A stretch of DNA of 64,000 nt from Sarcocystis neurona (taxonomy: Eukaryota > Apicomplexa > Conoidasida > Eucoccidiorida > Sarcocystidae), in assembly GCA_000727475.1 (NCBI GenBank), contig KL647290.1:392843-456842 (forward strand), read 5' to 3'. Shown piece after piece: positions 32,607 to 44,900 of the stretch. Every line of letters starts with the position of its first letter. The stretch's first letter is position 1. The notes under the pieces were generated by a model. The model worked only from the letters and a program-made list of their open reading frames with translations, made no database searches and was not told the origin of the DNA. A program made the translations under genes and the position numbers.

Positions 32607-35600
32607 GTAAGAAGAGGAACAGCAGCAGTAACCGGCCGCCCAACAGGGGCACAGCGGGAGCTGCAGCAGTCGCAGCAGCAGCTGCAACACCGCAGGGAAA
32701 GCAGCAATAGATGTACAGCCGCTTCCAAAGAACGCAGCAGCGGCTGCCGCAGCAGGAGCTGCACCACGAGGAACAGCAGATGCAGCAGCAGGTGTAACAG
32801 CAGGAGCAGCAGCAGGAGCACCAGCAGGAGCAGCAGCAGGAGCAGAAGCGGGAGCACCAGCAGGTGCCGCGGCAGACGTAGCGGCAGGTGTGGGAGCAGG
32901 TGTAGCAGCGGGTGCAGCAGCAGGTGCAGCAACGGAGAGACGCAACAATGGAAAACAGCAGAAGCTGCAGCAGAAGAGCGCACGGGCCACAGCCAAGAAG
33001 TGCAGCAGTAGGAGGTAACCGATGAAAAAACAGAGCAGCAACAGCAGCAGCAGTTTACCCCGGCAACACGGGAGCTGAAATTCGCGTGCATGCAAAGGCA
33101 CGCGAGAGTGCAGCAGCAGAAATCCTCTGTGTACACGGGTGAATAAGAAAGCAACTACCTCCGTCGCAGTATATACATAAGTATTTTCATATGTATGTAT
33201 ATGTATGCACCTTCATATACATTCACGTATATACATGGGCGTGCACATATATGTATATATATATATATGCATACCCATGCAACCGCAGCAGCAGCAGAGA
33301 AGCGTAAAAAGAAGAAACAGTGGAAGTAGCAGCAGGAGCGCATGGAAGAAGCACACGACAACTGCAGCAGCAGCAGGAGCCTCAACCCGCAAGCAGGAGT
33401 ACGAAGAAGCCAAACCGGCAGCAGTGCTTGTTGCTAGTGGGTGCTGATGAGCAGCGGCGGCAGCAGGGACAGCAGCCCCAGCGATGGCAGCAGCAGCGAC
33501 AGCAGAAGTGATAGCAGCAGCGATAGCAACAGGGACAGCATCCCCAGCGATGGCAGCAGCGGCGATAGCAGCAGCGACAGCAGAAGCGATAGCAGCAGAG
33601 ATAGCAGCAGGAACAGCAGAAAAGCGGCATGTCAGAGCAGCTCGCACGAGTCAGCTCAAGCCACTTCCCTTCTCCAACAATTTATTTTGCATGCGTCTTT
33701 TCCACCGCGTTTTCTTGCATGCAGCCCTTCCCAATCTTTTTCTTGCATGCGTCATCCAGAAGAAGCCGTCCCGCGCCCCTTCTTCGCTCCGCTGCGTACC
33801 ACAGCCATACGTCACCGTCTTTCGCATCTCTCTCTGTGTTCACCTACACACATGCACATATACATATACTTATATATATGTATTCGAAAAAGTTTTTCCG
33901 TATATAGATATATATGAAATTGTTTCTCCCTGTATGTATATATATATATATTTGAACATGTTTCCCCCTATATATATGTATATATATATATATATGGGCG
34001 TATACGTATGCACACACACGTATGTTTATACGTAACTATTTGTATGTGTGTGTGTGTGTCTGTGTCTGTGTGTGAGTGAATATATGTGATGTGCACCTAC
34101 ATATCCATATCTGTGTACAAACATATATATATATATATCTACGCGTGCAAATATACGTTCATATACGTACAAATATGTAAATATATCTCCGCGTGTACCC
34201 ATGTATGGAGAAAGACACACACGTATATATATACATATCTGTATATATATATGTATTTGTGTAGTGAGTAGGTCTAATACTTAAATTTATATATGTAAGG
34301 CAAATACGCAAGTACACATACATATATACATATACATACATAAAGGTATGTGAACGGACTGCCACTACACACACAGACACGTATGTCGGTGCGGACGATA
34401 AATTTTCGTAAATAAATTTACATGTGACTTCGATAGAAAATGCATGCGTAGACACCAACATGCACATGCGAGAAGATGAAGACACGCTGGAGTTACTCAT
34501 GCGAGCAAAAGACAAACGTACAATATAAATGGACGTATCTCTCTATACAGCTGAATATATACATATACGTATATGTACACACATGTGTGTGTATGTCTCT
34601 CTCTCTCCCGATATACGCATATATACATATATATATGTACGTATATACACATACATACATACGTGTATCTTTCTTCTGTATGTGGATGAGAACACATATG
34701 TATATTTTGTAAATACGTTTATGTATCTCTCTCTCTCTCTATATATATATATATACATACATATATATGTGTACATACATATAATATGTGTGTATACGTA
34801 TACATATATATATATATATATATCTATATATATATATGTATACCTGTATGTGTATGTGTCTCTCTCTTTTTACATTCATATATATACATATGTGTATATA
34901 TGCGTGAACGATTCTATACATATATATATATATATGTATATGTATATGTGTATCTCTTTGTACATAGACAACCATATACATATATATATATATATGTGGA
35001 TACGCGTGTAAGTAGTAGCTGGTGTCACTGCAGAATCACTTGACCTTCTTACTTTGATAGAATCTCAAATGCGTATCTACCGATATTTATGATCTTCTCT
35101 TCTCCTTTCTCAATCGTCTCCCCCCTCCGTGTCTCGCTGTCCCCGTCTCTGTCTCGTGTGGCTGTCTTCCCCTCTGCTGCCTTCCCCTCTGCTGCCTTCC
35201 CCTCTGCTGCCTTCCCTTCTCCTGCCTTCCCCTCTGCTGCCTTCCCCTCTGCTGCCTTCCCCTCTGCTGCCTTCCCCTCTGCTGCCTTCCGTTCTGCTGC
35301 CTTCCCCTCTGCTGCCTTCCCCTCTGCTGCCTTCCCCTCTGCTGCCTTCCCTTCTCCTGCCTTCCCCTCTGCTGCCTTCCCCTCTGCTGCCTTCCCCTCT
35401 GCTGCCTTCCCCTCTGCTGCCTTCCGTTCTGCTGCCTTCCCCTCTGCTGCCTTCCCCTCTGCTGCCTTCCCTCTGCTGCTCCCTTCTGCTGCCTTCCCTT
35501 CTGCTGCCTTCCCCTCTGCTGCCTTCCCCTCTGCTGTCTCCCTTTCTGGCGTCTCCACTTCTTCGGCGTCCTCTTCTCGTGGCGTCCTTCTCCTCTCTTT

Positions 35601-35907
35601 CTGTGGCAATTCGCCTTCTTCATTTCCGTCCTTCTCTTCCGCTTTATATGCGCCTGCTCTGTTCTGCTGCCGTCTTTCTGTGCTGCGGCACTTCGCGTAG
35701 GTACGAGACGCCCGCGCGCCTTTCAGCAGCAGCAACCCGTTCCTACTCTCCGCTATCAAAAAGAACTGCCTCCGGCTCGTCCTCCTCAACAAGGCAGATC
35801 TCGTTTCTAAAAGAGAAGCGCTGGTAAACTTCGAGAAAACGAAAGCAACTCTCCTTTCTATAGCTGTACTCAACCAGGCATTCCTACATAGATATACATG
35901 GGATGAG

Positions 35908-35948
<41 letters not shown>

Positions 35949-38900
35949 ATACGAGTGTGCGTATATATATATATATATGGATTTGTAATGTTTGTTTACA
36001 CACGAGAATGTACAGGGAACTACACATCACTCATCTGTTCTTTTGGACATATATATATATATATTTCTATGCATATATATACGTATCTGTGTGTGTATAA
36101 ATATATGTATTTGAATATATAGAAATTGGGGAGACTCTCGACATTTGATGGGAGGTGGTCAAAGTACTGCGATGGGCTCACGTGCCTATATGCCTACAAA
36201 ATATGTGTGTGTGTATCTCTATCTACCTGCATAGATATTTACATATACGCATACTAGCGGTCCACCTATATATTTATGTATATAGAGGGAGATCTTTTCT
36301 GGTCTCACCGTTGTCCTGCACACGCATACATTCATGTCTACAAATATTAAGATGCATGTATATGTGCATGAGACGTTTCTGTGGCTCCAGCGTTGTATCG
36401 TCCATATGCATGCATGCGTGTCTGTTTGTATCCATATACATATATGTAGATAGAAGTCTTCTCCCGTCTTCAGCATCGTCGTATATACGCATCCACGCAT
36501 GCCCGCACACCCACACATGTACCTGGAGACGGAAATTTTTTCCTATTTCAGCGTCGCAGTTGGCAGCAGGAGTTGCTCACGTGGTGTACAGACAGCGTTT
36601 TCTTTCCGTTCTGCTCGGTGGGACTGGGGTGTACGTACAGCGCGCGCAGGCGGCAATCGAGGAGCTCGGCACTCCGGTGAGTTGTCCTTTCGCTGTACAT
36701 CCTTCAAAGAGAAAATCGTCTTTCCGCCCTTTCTCTCTGTCTGTGTCTCCCTCGTCTCCGCCTTCTTTTCTCCCCGTCTCTGCACATCTACACGTACATC
36801 CCCGTAGACCGACGAGTGTGGTAGATATGCATCTGCACACACGTATTTGTGTAGAAGAAGAGTGCGTCTTATATTCCTCGCGTTCCTTCCCTCGCTTGGC
36901 TCTCCTCTGCGATGCCCTTATTCGAAATATATGTCAGTTCTCACTAGAGACACATAGCCGTCAGCCTGAACACTCCGGTATATGTAGGGAGAAAGATGTT
37001 CAAATATATGGATATAGATATACGTATATAGACGTGTGCGTGTATATATATATATCTCTATATGTATATATCCAGGTCGACAGATCTCTCTCTCTATATA
37101 TGTATGTGTAAAGGGAGTGCGCCACATGTGTATACGTGTGCTGCATGCCTCTGCGTCGTTAGTGGGTATCATTTAATGTGACTTCCTGTTGTTGCTTTCG
37201 GTGCCTCTCCTATATCGTATCAGCGTCAAGACGACCGGGATATACATCTATCTGTTTCTCCTCACTTTTCCGTTATACATATATGTGTGCGTGTTTATAT
37301 ATGTACATATATAAGCAAACACTCTACGTGCACATATATGGATACACATGTGTACATATATATAAGTACCTGCATCTACACATTTATATACATATGCGTA
37401 CATATATAGATATGTATATATTTCCCCCACCCAAACGGTGACTACGTAGAAGGAGCAGGCCTAGGTCTAAACATATGTAGGGTTCGCCAGCCACCTATAC
37501 TTGCATATATATATATATATATGTCTCAGTTTAAATCTGCTGCTAATACATATGCGTATAGAGGTACATATTTCCTTTTCTGGAGTAGCACCTTCGTAAA
37601 AGTAGGTAAAGTGCAGATCTCCTATTCAAACGATATATAAACATATGTGAATACATATAAATGTGTATGTGTATACTTTTGTAAGGGGAGTAGTTCTTCG
37701 GAACATGCGTCTACAATTACATCTCTTCCTTTTGTAAGACAACTGCCGTTGCTTCCTTCTCTGCAGGAGCACGTGCTGCTGCTGTCGCTTTTCCCCTTTC
37801 TCCCCTCCCCTGCCCCCTCCCATTCCCCCCTTTTTTAACAGCCACTCTTTCTCGCCAGTTCCTGCTTTCGCACACACAGAGACACCTGCCGGCATTCCGG
37901 CTGCTGCTGCTGCCGATGCGAAGTGGCCCGCGTAATGAGCCGCCGATCGGCTCCCGTCATCCGCAGCTACTCCCCTGCAATGTTGAAGCCCATGCCCTGC
38001 CTCTTTCATATATATATTTACTGATATATGTATTTATGCATACAGATATTAGCGACGGGGTGCTTCAACGTGTTCGCGCTCCAGCTGCAAGAAGCGCAGT
38101 GGAAGGAACGGAAAACCCGTTTTTCCCTCTTGAAGCGAACACATATATGTATATGAAGCATGCCACGTCACACAGAGATACGTATATAGGTGTCCATTCT
38201 ATCTATCTATCTATATATATATGTGTATTATATGTATATAGATATATGTACAGAAGCTAGAGAGGCATCTATACTTACATATACATATATTTAAACACCA
38301 ACACACATGCTAGATGCATGCGGATGCAGGTGTAGACGTATGTGTCGTCGTATATACATATATATATCTTAAGAAGACAGAAATACATATATATCCACAT
38401 ACACATATATATATATATACATGAGACATGCCTGTGTAAATGGCTGATACATGTGGAAACAGGCGAAGACGTACATCCTTATATACCTGAACGACGTGGG
38501 AATACGTCAGTCACATCTGTATATATATATGTATGTATACTTCTATTTCTCTTTGCGGGCTATGAATGTGCGTATATCTGTTTGTATATCCATATGCGCA
38601 CGTGTGTAAACAAATTATTACAAAATGACGCGCATGCATATATGTGTGAGACATACTTATATATACATATATATACGTAAAGCACGGATACACCTATGTA
38701 CTTGTATATTTCCAAGACGCCAAGACGTGAAGGCTTGTGTATATATATATATGTATATATATGTGGTTGTGTAGCAGAAGGCTAGTGATATATATATATA
38801 AAGATGCGTGGATGCGTGAAAGACACCTGCCGTTTACGTTTCTGTGAATTCGGTCAGAAAGACGCCCTCTTGATATTTTCTCCTCCTCTTTCCCCGGGAT

Positions 38901-41900
38901 CTTTGGGTACGTGTTGCTGCAGTGCCTGCTGACGTGTGCGCCAGCGCTGAAGCGCATCTCCAACATCACCTCCTTCGTCCTGCAGCACTGCAGCGGGCCC
39001 CGACAGCAGCAGGAGTCGATGTCACAGCAGCAGCAGCAGGAGGTGCCGTCGGAGCAGCAGCAGCAGGTGTTGCAGGGGAAGAGGAGTTTCAAGACAATCG
39101 GAAAGTGGGTGATACTCGTGGGGTTGCCGAACACGGGGAAGTCGTCGGTCCTCAACGCGATGAAGAAAGTAGCGTTAAACGTAGGCATGCCCTGCACAGT
39201 CGTCGCGTCACTTTTCTCTATCTCTCCCTCTCCTACTTTCTTCTCCGAGTGAACCGTCGGCTTCTTCCTATCTTCTCGCCAGTCTTCAAGCTTTCGCCCT
39301 CTACAGCTCGGCTCTCCATGCCTCTATCATCTGCCTTTCTCTCTCTGCATATACACACACGTGTGTATATACGCCTATGTGTATGTGCTTGCCCCCTCCC
39401 CCTTCTCCGCCTTTTTCCCGCAAAGAGACGAAGAAAGGAGGAGAGGAAGAAAAATATTGGCAGAAAGCGTGTTTTCTTCGGCTTCCGGCCGAACGTGTGT
39501 GCAGCAGAGGCTGTTGTTCGTTGGCAGCTGTTGAGACGTGTCTTCGTCTGCATGTCGATATACGTAGAAGAGCAGAACGCGTATCTTCCCCAGGCACCTA
39601 TTGCTGCCCGCATGCATCTGTGTGTACGTAAGTGTGTCTGCCCCATCTGCCCTCGTCCCTTCCCGCTACTGCGTAGGCGTAGGTAAATACATTTACTACA
39701 TCTCCGGGCAAACGCATGTGTCCATATGTGTATATAAAACTGCCCACATGAATTTATATGTGTAAGCAGAAGCAGCGGGGAGGGGGCTCCCCAGCGGGTC
39801 CCGCTTGCCTACGTACGTGCAGCTCTGCTCCGCACACGTTGAGGAGAAGCGTCGCACTTCTCGAGGTCCCGCCCCACCTTAAAAAATGTCTACCAATGAC
39901 CTCTGCGTCTCCGACACGGAGTCTGCAAACCTCCCCTCCTTATCGATTCTCACAATACGGAAATATCTCAAAGAGCGTCACTCCCTTCTCTCTTTCTGTC
40001 GTCCATCCTTTTCTTTCGCTTTCTCTCTTTTCGTTCTCCGTTCGTCTCTCCTTTTCTCACTGACCCTTTCGTTGTTTTCCCTGCGTTTCTCGCTCGCCGT
40101 TTCGTTTTTTTATCTGTCCGCCTCTATTGTGTGTACATGCCTCCTGCGTCGGTGTAGTACGTCTGCGTGTAGCTGCAGGTGAATTTCGGTGCGTGTGAAT
40201 GTCTCTGGCAACAACGGGTGAACGTAGAGCGCACGTTCGGTGTAACAAAAACTTTGCTGACCTCTGTACGAATGAAGTGAAGCAACGAATACTTTTCTTC
40301 TTCATCTGCGCGCGTGTGCATGTAGGCCGCTCACTACGGTCGTCCAAACAATAAAATCGTCGAAGGCGTCAGTAGGTGCAAAAAACGGGAGACGCTTGAT
40401 GGATCCACCTCTCCTAAAACCTTCCACCCCGTCCTATTTATATGTGTGCAACATCTATATACGTGCGCATCAGTTTCTATGCTTGTATACTGCCACATAC
40501 TACACATACACATATACGTATATATATATATATATATATGTGTGTCGATTCTGTGTATAAATATTGCCTCGTAGTATCCAGCTACATACGCGTATATATA
40601 TATATATATAGATGGGGAAATGTGTGTGCACAGGTATAGACGTCGATACACATGTAGAGACAGAGACAAACTCGTTGAACGGCACATATAACACATTTTC
40701 TCGATTTTGTATCCTTCCTCGTCTCTTTACGAAGCAAACAATCTTCCGTTACGCGTGACACATAGAGATCTCATTCCTGCCGCGTTTCTTCTGCGGCTCT
40801 GCTGCGGTAGAAATTTCTGTGCGGCTGCGATGACAGCCAGGCAGCTTTTTTGCCGAAGTACCTTACTGGCGGGGGAATTCCGCTTTTCTTTTGGTTCCTT
40901 GGTGTTTCGGTGTACGTACACGGCACACGCTGACATAGCAGCTGCCTCAGTTTCTGCACTTCTCCTCCTCTTTCTCATTTACGGGGTGTACGTACACCAG
41001 AATTCCTCAGCAACAACATCGCTTCCTTTTACCGTCTTCACTCAGGTGTACGTACACCTGAACCACATCCGCATCAGCTTCCCCGTACAAACGGTCCGCT
41101 CTAATAATTCACGCGGGTGTGTGTCTCTCGTGCGCACCGGCCACCCGCTTTCATAGCTTGCGCACATGACGGTCACCGGGTGTACCGACACCGCAATCTC
41201 CCCCACTTCTAGTGTACGCCCACATCCGTCCATCACACACGCCAGTCAACCTTTTTTCGTCATCATGCGCACACTTCCACTTCAACACGACCACTATCTC
41301 TTTTACGTCTCTTTGCAGCGGATCTGCCTGTCCACACATACGCGCTGCTGCCGCTCCGATGAATTCTCGACTTTCCACATGCAGTTTCTTGACGTCTGGT
41401 TACCGCATTCTTTGACGAAACTCGTTCTGTATGTGCGTCTCTCAGTGCTCTCGAGTCTCTTCCCCGCATCTGGGCCGGTGTGTGTACACCTGAAGATACC
41501 AGTGTTTGTCGCACAAATTACACCTGGCGGAGAACGCATTGTCCACTCGTGTAAGAGTACCACGGACGGCCGATTTTCTGGTGTAGAATCGGAACTGAAG
41601 ACAACCGTTTCTCCCACCCCTTCCCCCGCTTTTCTCTTTTCATATCAACCCTTCCGGGTGTACGTACAGCACAGCGTTCACAACCACCCCCACTCCCTCC
41701 TGTAGAGTCAGCGTTCTACGGCTGCATGCTGCTATATCTTCATTAGTACACGGCCCCGCGTGTCTGCGTCTGTGGCACCTACCTACTCCTGCTGCCAAGC
41801 CTCTTCTGTGAGGCGTGATACACCGAGATGGGCCTGTATATATCCGCCTGCGCACCCTGGGATGACTGTACACGGCCGTATGTTGTGTGTCACGTACATT

Positions 41901-44900
41901 AACAACGTTACGTCTCTATGTGTATATAGACATGTGGTCTCTCTGCCTATAGACGTGTGGGTCTGGTGTGTTTGTATTTTCTTTTCGATTCTCAGAAAGG
42001 ACGCGTGCGAAGGAAGGTCGCAGCCCAGGCGTCACCCGAGAAGTGTCTGCATATCAAATTTCGAATCAACCACGTGTCTACTGCTACGACACTCCGGGCG
42101 TTATGCTTCCGAAGTAAGTGCGCTACTATGTTTACCTCGCTGCTGCTGCTGCTCGTGGCTCTCTCTGTGTTGCTGCTGTCTCTCGCTGTCGCCGCGCGCT
42201 GCCGCGGCGGGGGCTCTTTCTCGTGCTGCTCTCGCCTCGCTGCTGCTGCTGCTGGCTCTCTCTGGGTTGTTGCCGTTTGATGGCCCCGGTCCTCTGCTGC
42301 TGCAGCAGCCTGTGTCGCGGCCCCGTCTGCTGCTGCTGTCGATTCTGCCATCGTAGCAGGGAAAGGGGAGAGAAGCAGCGGCGCGCGCACGCCTCGCAGC
42401 TGCAGGACTTCCAGCCCCTCCCCTCAGGAAAACGTGGCAGGAGTGAATACGGTGCTGCCGGTCTCTTGCTTCGTCTCTGTCTTCTTCTTTGTGTCCAGTT
42501 GCTGCTGCTGCCGCTGCAGCTCTCCCTGTATAGAATTTGAAAGGAGAAACGCTGCTGCTGGGGTGTCGTCGCTATCTGTCTCTATGTAGCTCTCGCGTTG
42601 TTTGTCGGGCTCGTGCTCTGCTGCTATTGCCCGTGACTATCTCTGCAGTATCCTTCTGGCCGAGGCACTAGGCGGTGAGCAACGAATTCTGTCCCCATTT
42701 CTTCTGATTCTGCGATCTTCTGCTGTTCCTCCGGCGCGTCCTGCTGTTCCTACGACGCGTCCTGTTGTTCCTCTGTGTGTGGGGCTCTTCTCCTTTCTGT
42801 CTTTTCGTGACCGGACGTTAGGCTGCGCTGCCGGTGCTGCTGCTGCCGTTGCTGCTGCTGCTGTTGCAACTGAGTTAATATGGAACATACGACAGAGAAA
42901 GCAGCGGTGCCCCACGTAGACAAATGGCTCCCTCATACTGCGAGTCCGATCACGTCTTCAAGCAGTTAGCTACCTGTCCGCGCGCATCCAAGGGATCGTA
43001 GTTATCAGTTTTGTCAGATGAATTTTTGATGGCTTGCTGCTCGTCGGCTCCCTTTTTGCTCCTTCTCCTCTTCCTGCTGTTGTTACTGCTGCAGCACACG
43101 TGTGCCTGTTCTGTGCCGCCGACCGATCGAGGAGGCGCAGCTTTTCTCTTCTCTCTCTGTCGTGTTTGACTTGCCAAATGCTGACGTGATGCTGCTGCTG
43201 CTGGCTTTGCGAAATGCTGACGTGACGCTGCTGCTGCTGGACTCTCCGAATGCTGACACGATGTTGCTGGTGCTGCTGGCTTTGCGAAATGCTGACGTGA
43301 TGCTGCTGGTGCTGCCGGACTCTCCAAATGCTGGGGTGATGCTGCTGCTGGAGTGACCCAGTGCTGAGTTGATGCTGCTGCTGCTGCTGGACGGGTGCTG
43401 CGTCGGATGCTGTGGACTGGGCTGGGACGGTCGGGCCACTGCATTTCTCTCTTGTTGCTTGCCTTTCCCATTGCTGCTGCTGCTGCTGCGTAGGCTGCCG
43501 GTGTTCTGCCTCTGCTTCCGCTGCCGGTGCTCTTTCTGCTTCTGCTGCGTCCGCTGCTCTCGACGCGATTTCTGTTGCTGCTTGTGGCGCGCGGCTGCGT
43601 CTCCTGCTGCTATCTCTGGTGATTCTGCTTCCGTTTTTCTGCTGCTGCTTCCTCTTCTGCTTGTGCTTCAGAATGAAGGATCCAGAAACAAATTTAAAAC
43701 TTGCTGCCCTTGGGTGCGTGGACGACCATGTAGCGGGAGAGATGTACGTGGCCGATTACGTCCTTTTTCTTCTTAATCGAATGCGTCGCTTCGACTACGT
43801 TCGGGCGCTTGATCTCTCCGAGCCGTCCAACGATATTCAAGAGGCAAGTAAATACACATATATATATATATATCTGCTGGCGTGCCTGGCCGGGCATGCG
43901 TAAAACTTCGTACACTCGTTTTCAGACCGCGGCTATCGTCTATTTCTCTCTTTCCTTGTTGATCAAAATTAGTGTTTCTACCACTGCAGAAAAATACTCA
44001 CGTGTGCACAACTCATCCTCACACACAGGCACGCCCACCTATATTTGTCTCCGCTGTTCACTTCAACATTTTCCTACATACATATACGTATGTATGTATT
44101 CCTACGTGCATAAGTACATACGTGTACATATATACCTTTGTAAGGCTCGCGTCAACGCGTTATCGTATGTACAAAGGACCCTTGTCCAGGAGTCGTACGA
44201 AAGTTTGTACACACACACATATATACACGTGTGGATCTTTAAAGTAGCCACCAGTTTCCCCACATATATTCTTATATATATATATGTATGGACGGCATCG
44301 ATGTGAAAGTCTCTGCGTACATAAACGCCTGTATGCTCTCCTCTTGCTGCTGCGCTCCTCCTGCTGCTGCCACAGCTGCGCTGCTGCTTCCCTCTTGCTG
44401 CTGCCACAGCTGCGCTGCTGCTTCCCTCTTGCTGCTTCTGCTGCTCTCCGCCTCCTCCCCTGTTGCTGCTGCTCTCCTCCTCCTCCCCTGCTGCTGCTGC
44501 TTTCCGACTGACCCCGCTGCCTGAACTGCTGCTGCTGCAACAGCTGCTGCTGGTGCTTCTGCCGCTGCTGCTCTGCCGACTGCAGGTTGCACACTACGTC
44601 GCTGAAGCAGCATATGGTCTGAAGGTCCGGCGCCGCAGATGCCCGCCTCCTCCGGACGTGCTCTCGGGCTGTCGCTTGTTTCTTCAATTTTTTCGAAATG
44701 GCTTATTCGGTCGTTGCTGCCTAGACTTGCTTCCTCTCCCTGCTTGCATGCATTTCTCCTCTCCTGACAGCGACGCTCCTGCTGCAACACCGCTTACGCT
44801 GGACGAGGCTCTGCGGTGGGTCGCCACTGGTGCTGCTGCCATTTCTTCTTCTTCTTCGTCTCGCCGTCACTTGCAGCAGACATTCTCCTCTGCAGAGAGA

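Noticed and set aside
33688..33750. CRISPR-like spacing
   Set aside because: Repeats are only 7-13 bp in eukaryotic intron DNA; not a CRISPR array. The same applies to the 15-bp array at 35.2 kb.
34529..35011. 160-codon Tyr/Ile-rich ORFs (and similar ones at 730, 11133, 15756)
   Set aside because: Products of TA/GTATA microsatellites.
35049..35873. 274-codon minus ORF of K-A-A-E-G repeats as a gene
   Set aside because: The repeat keeps the frame open by itself, and its non-repetitive N-terminus is antisense of MTG1 exon 2. Kept only as a finding.
43844..43850. GT donor GCAA|GTAAAT for the MTG1 exon
   Set aside because: Gives phase 1, so the next exon (44586) would read into a stop after six codons. 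The GC donor keeps the conserved frame.
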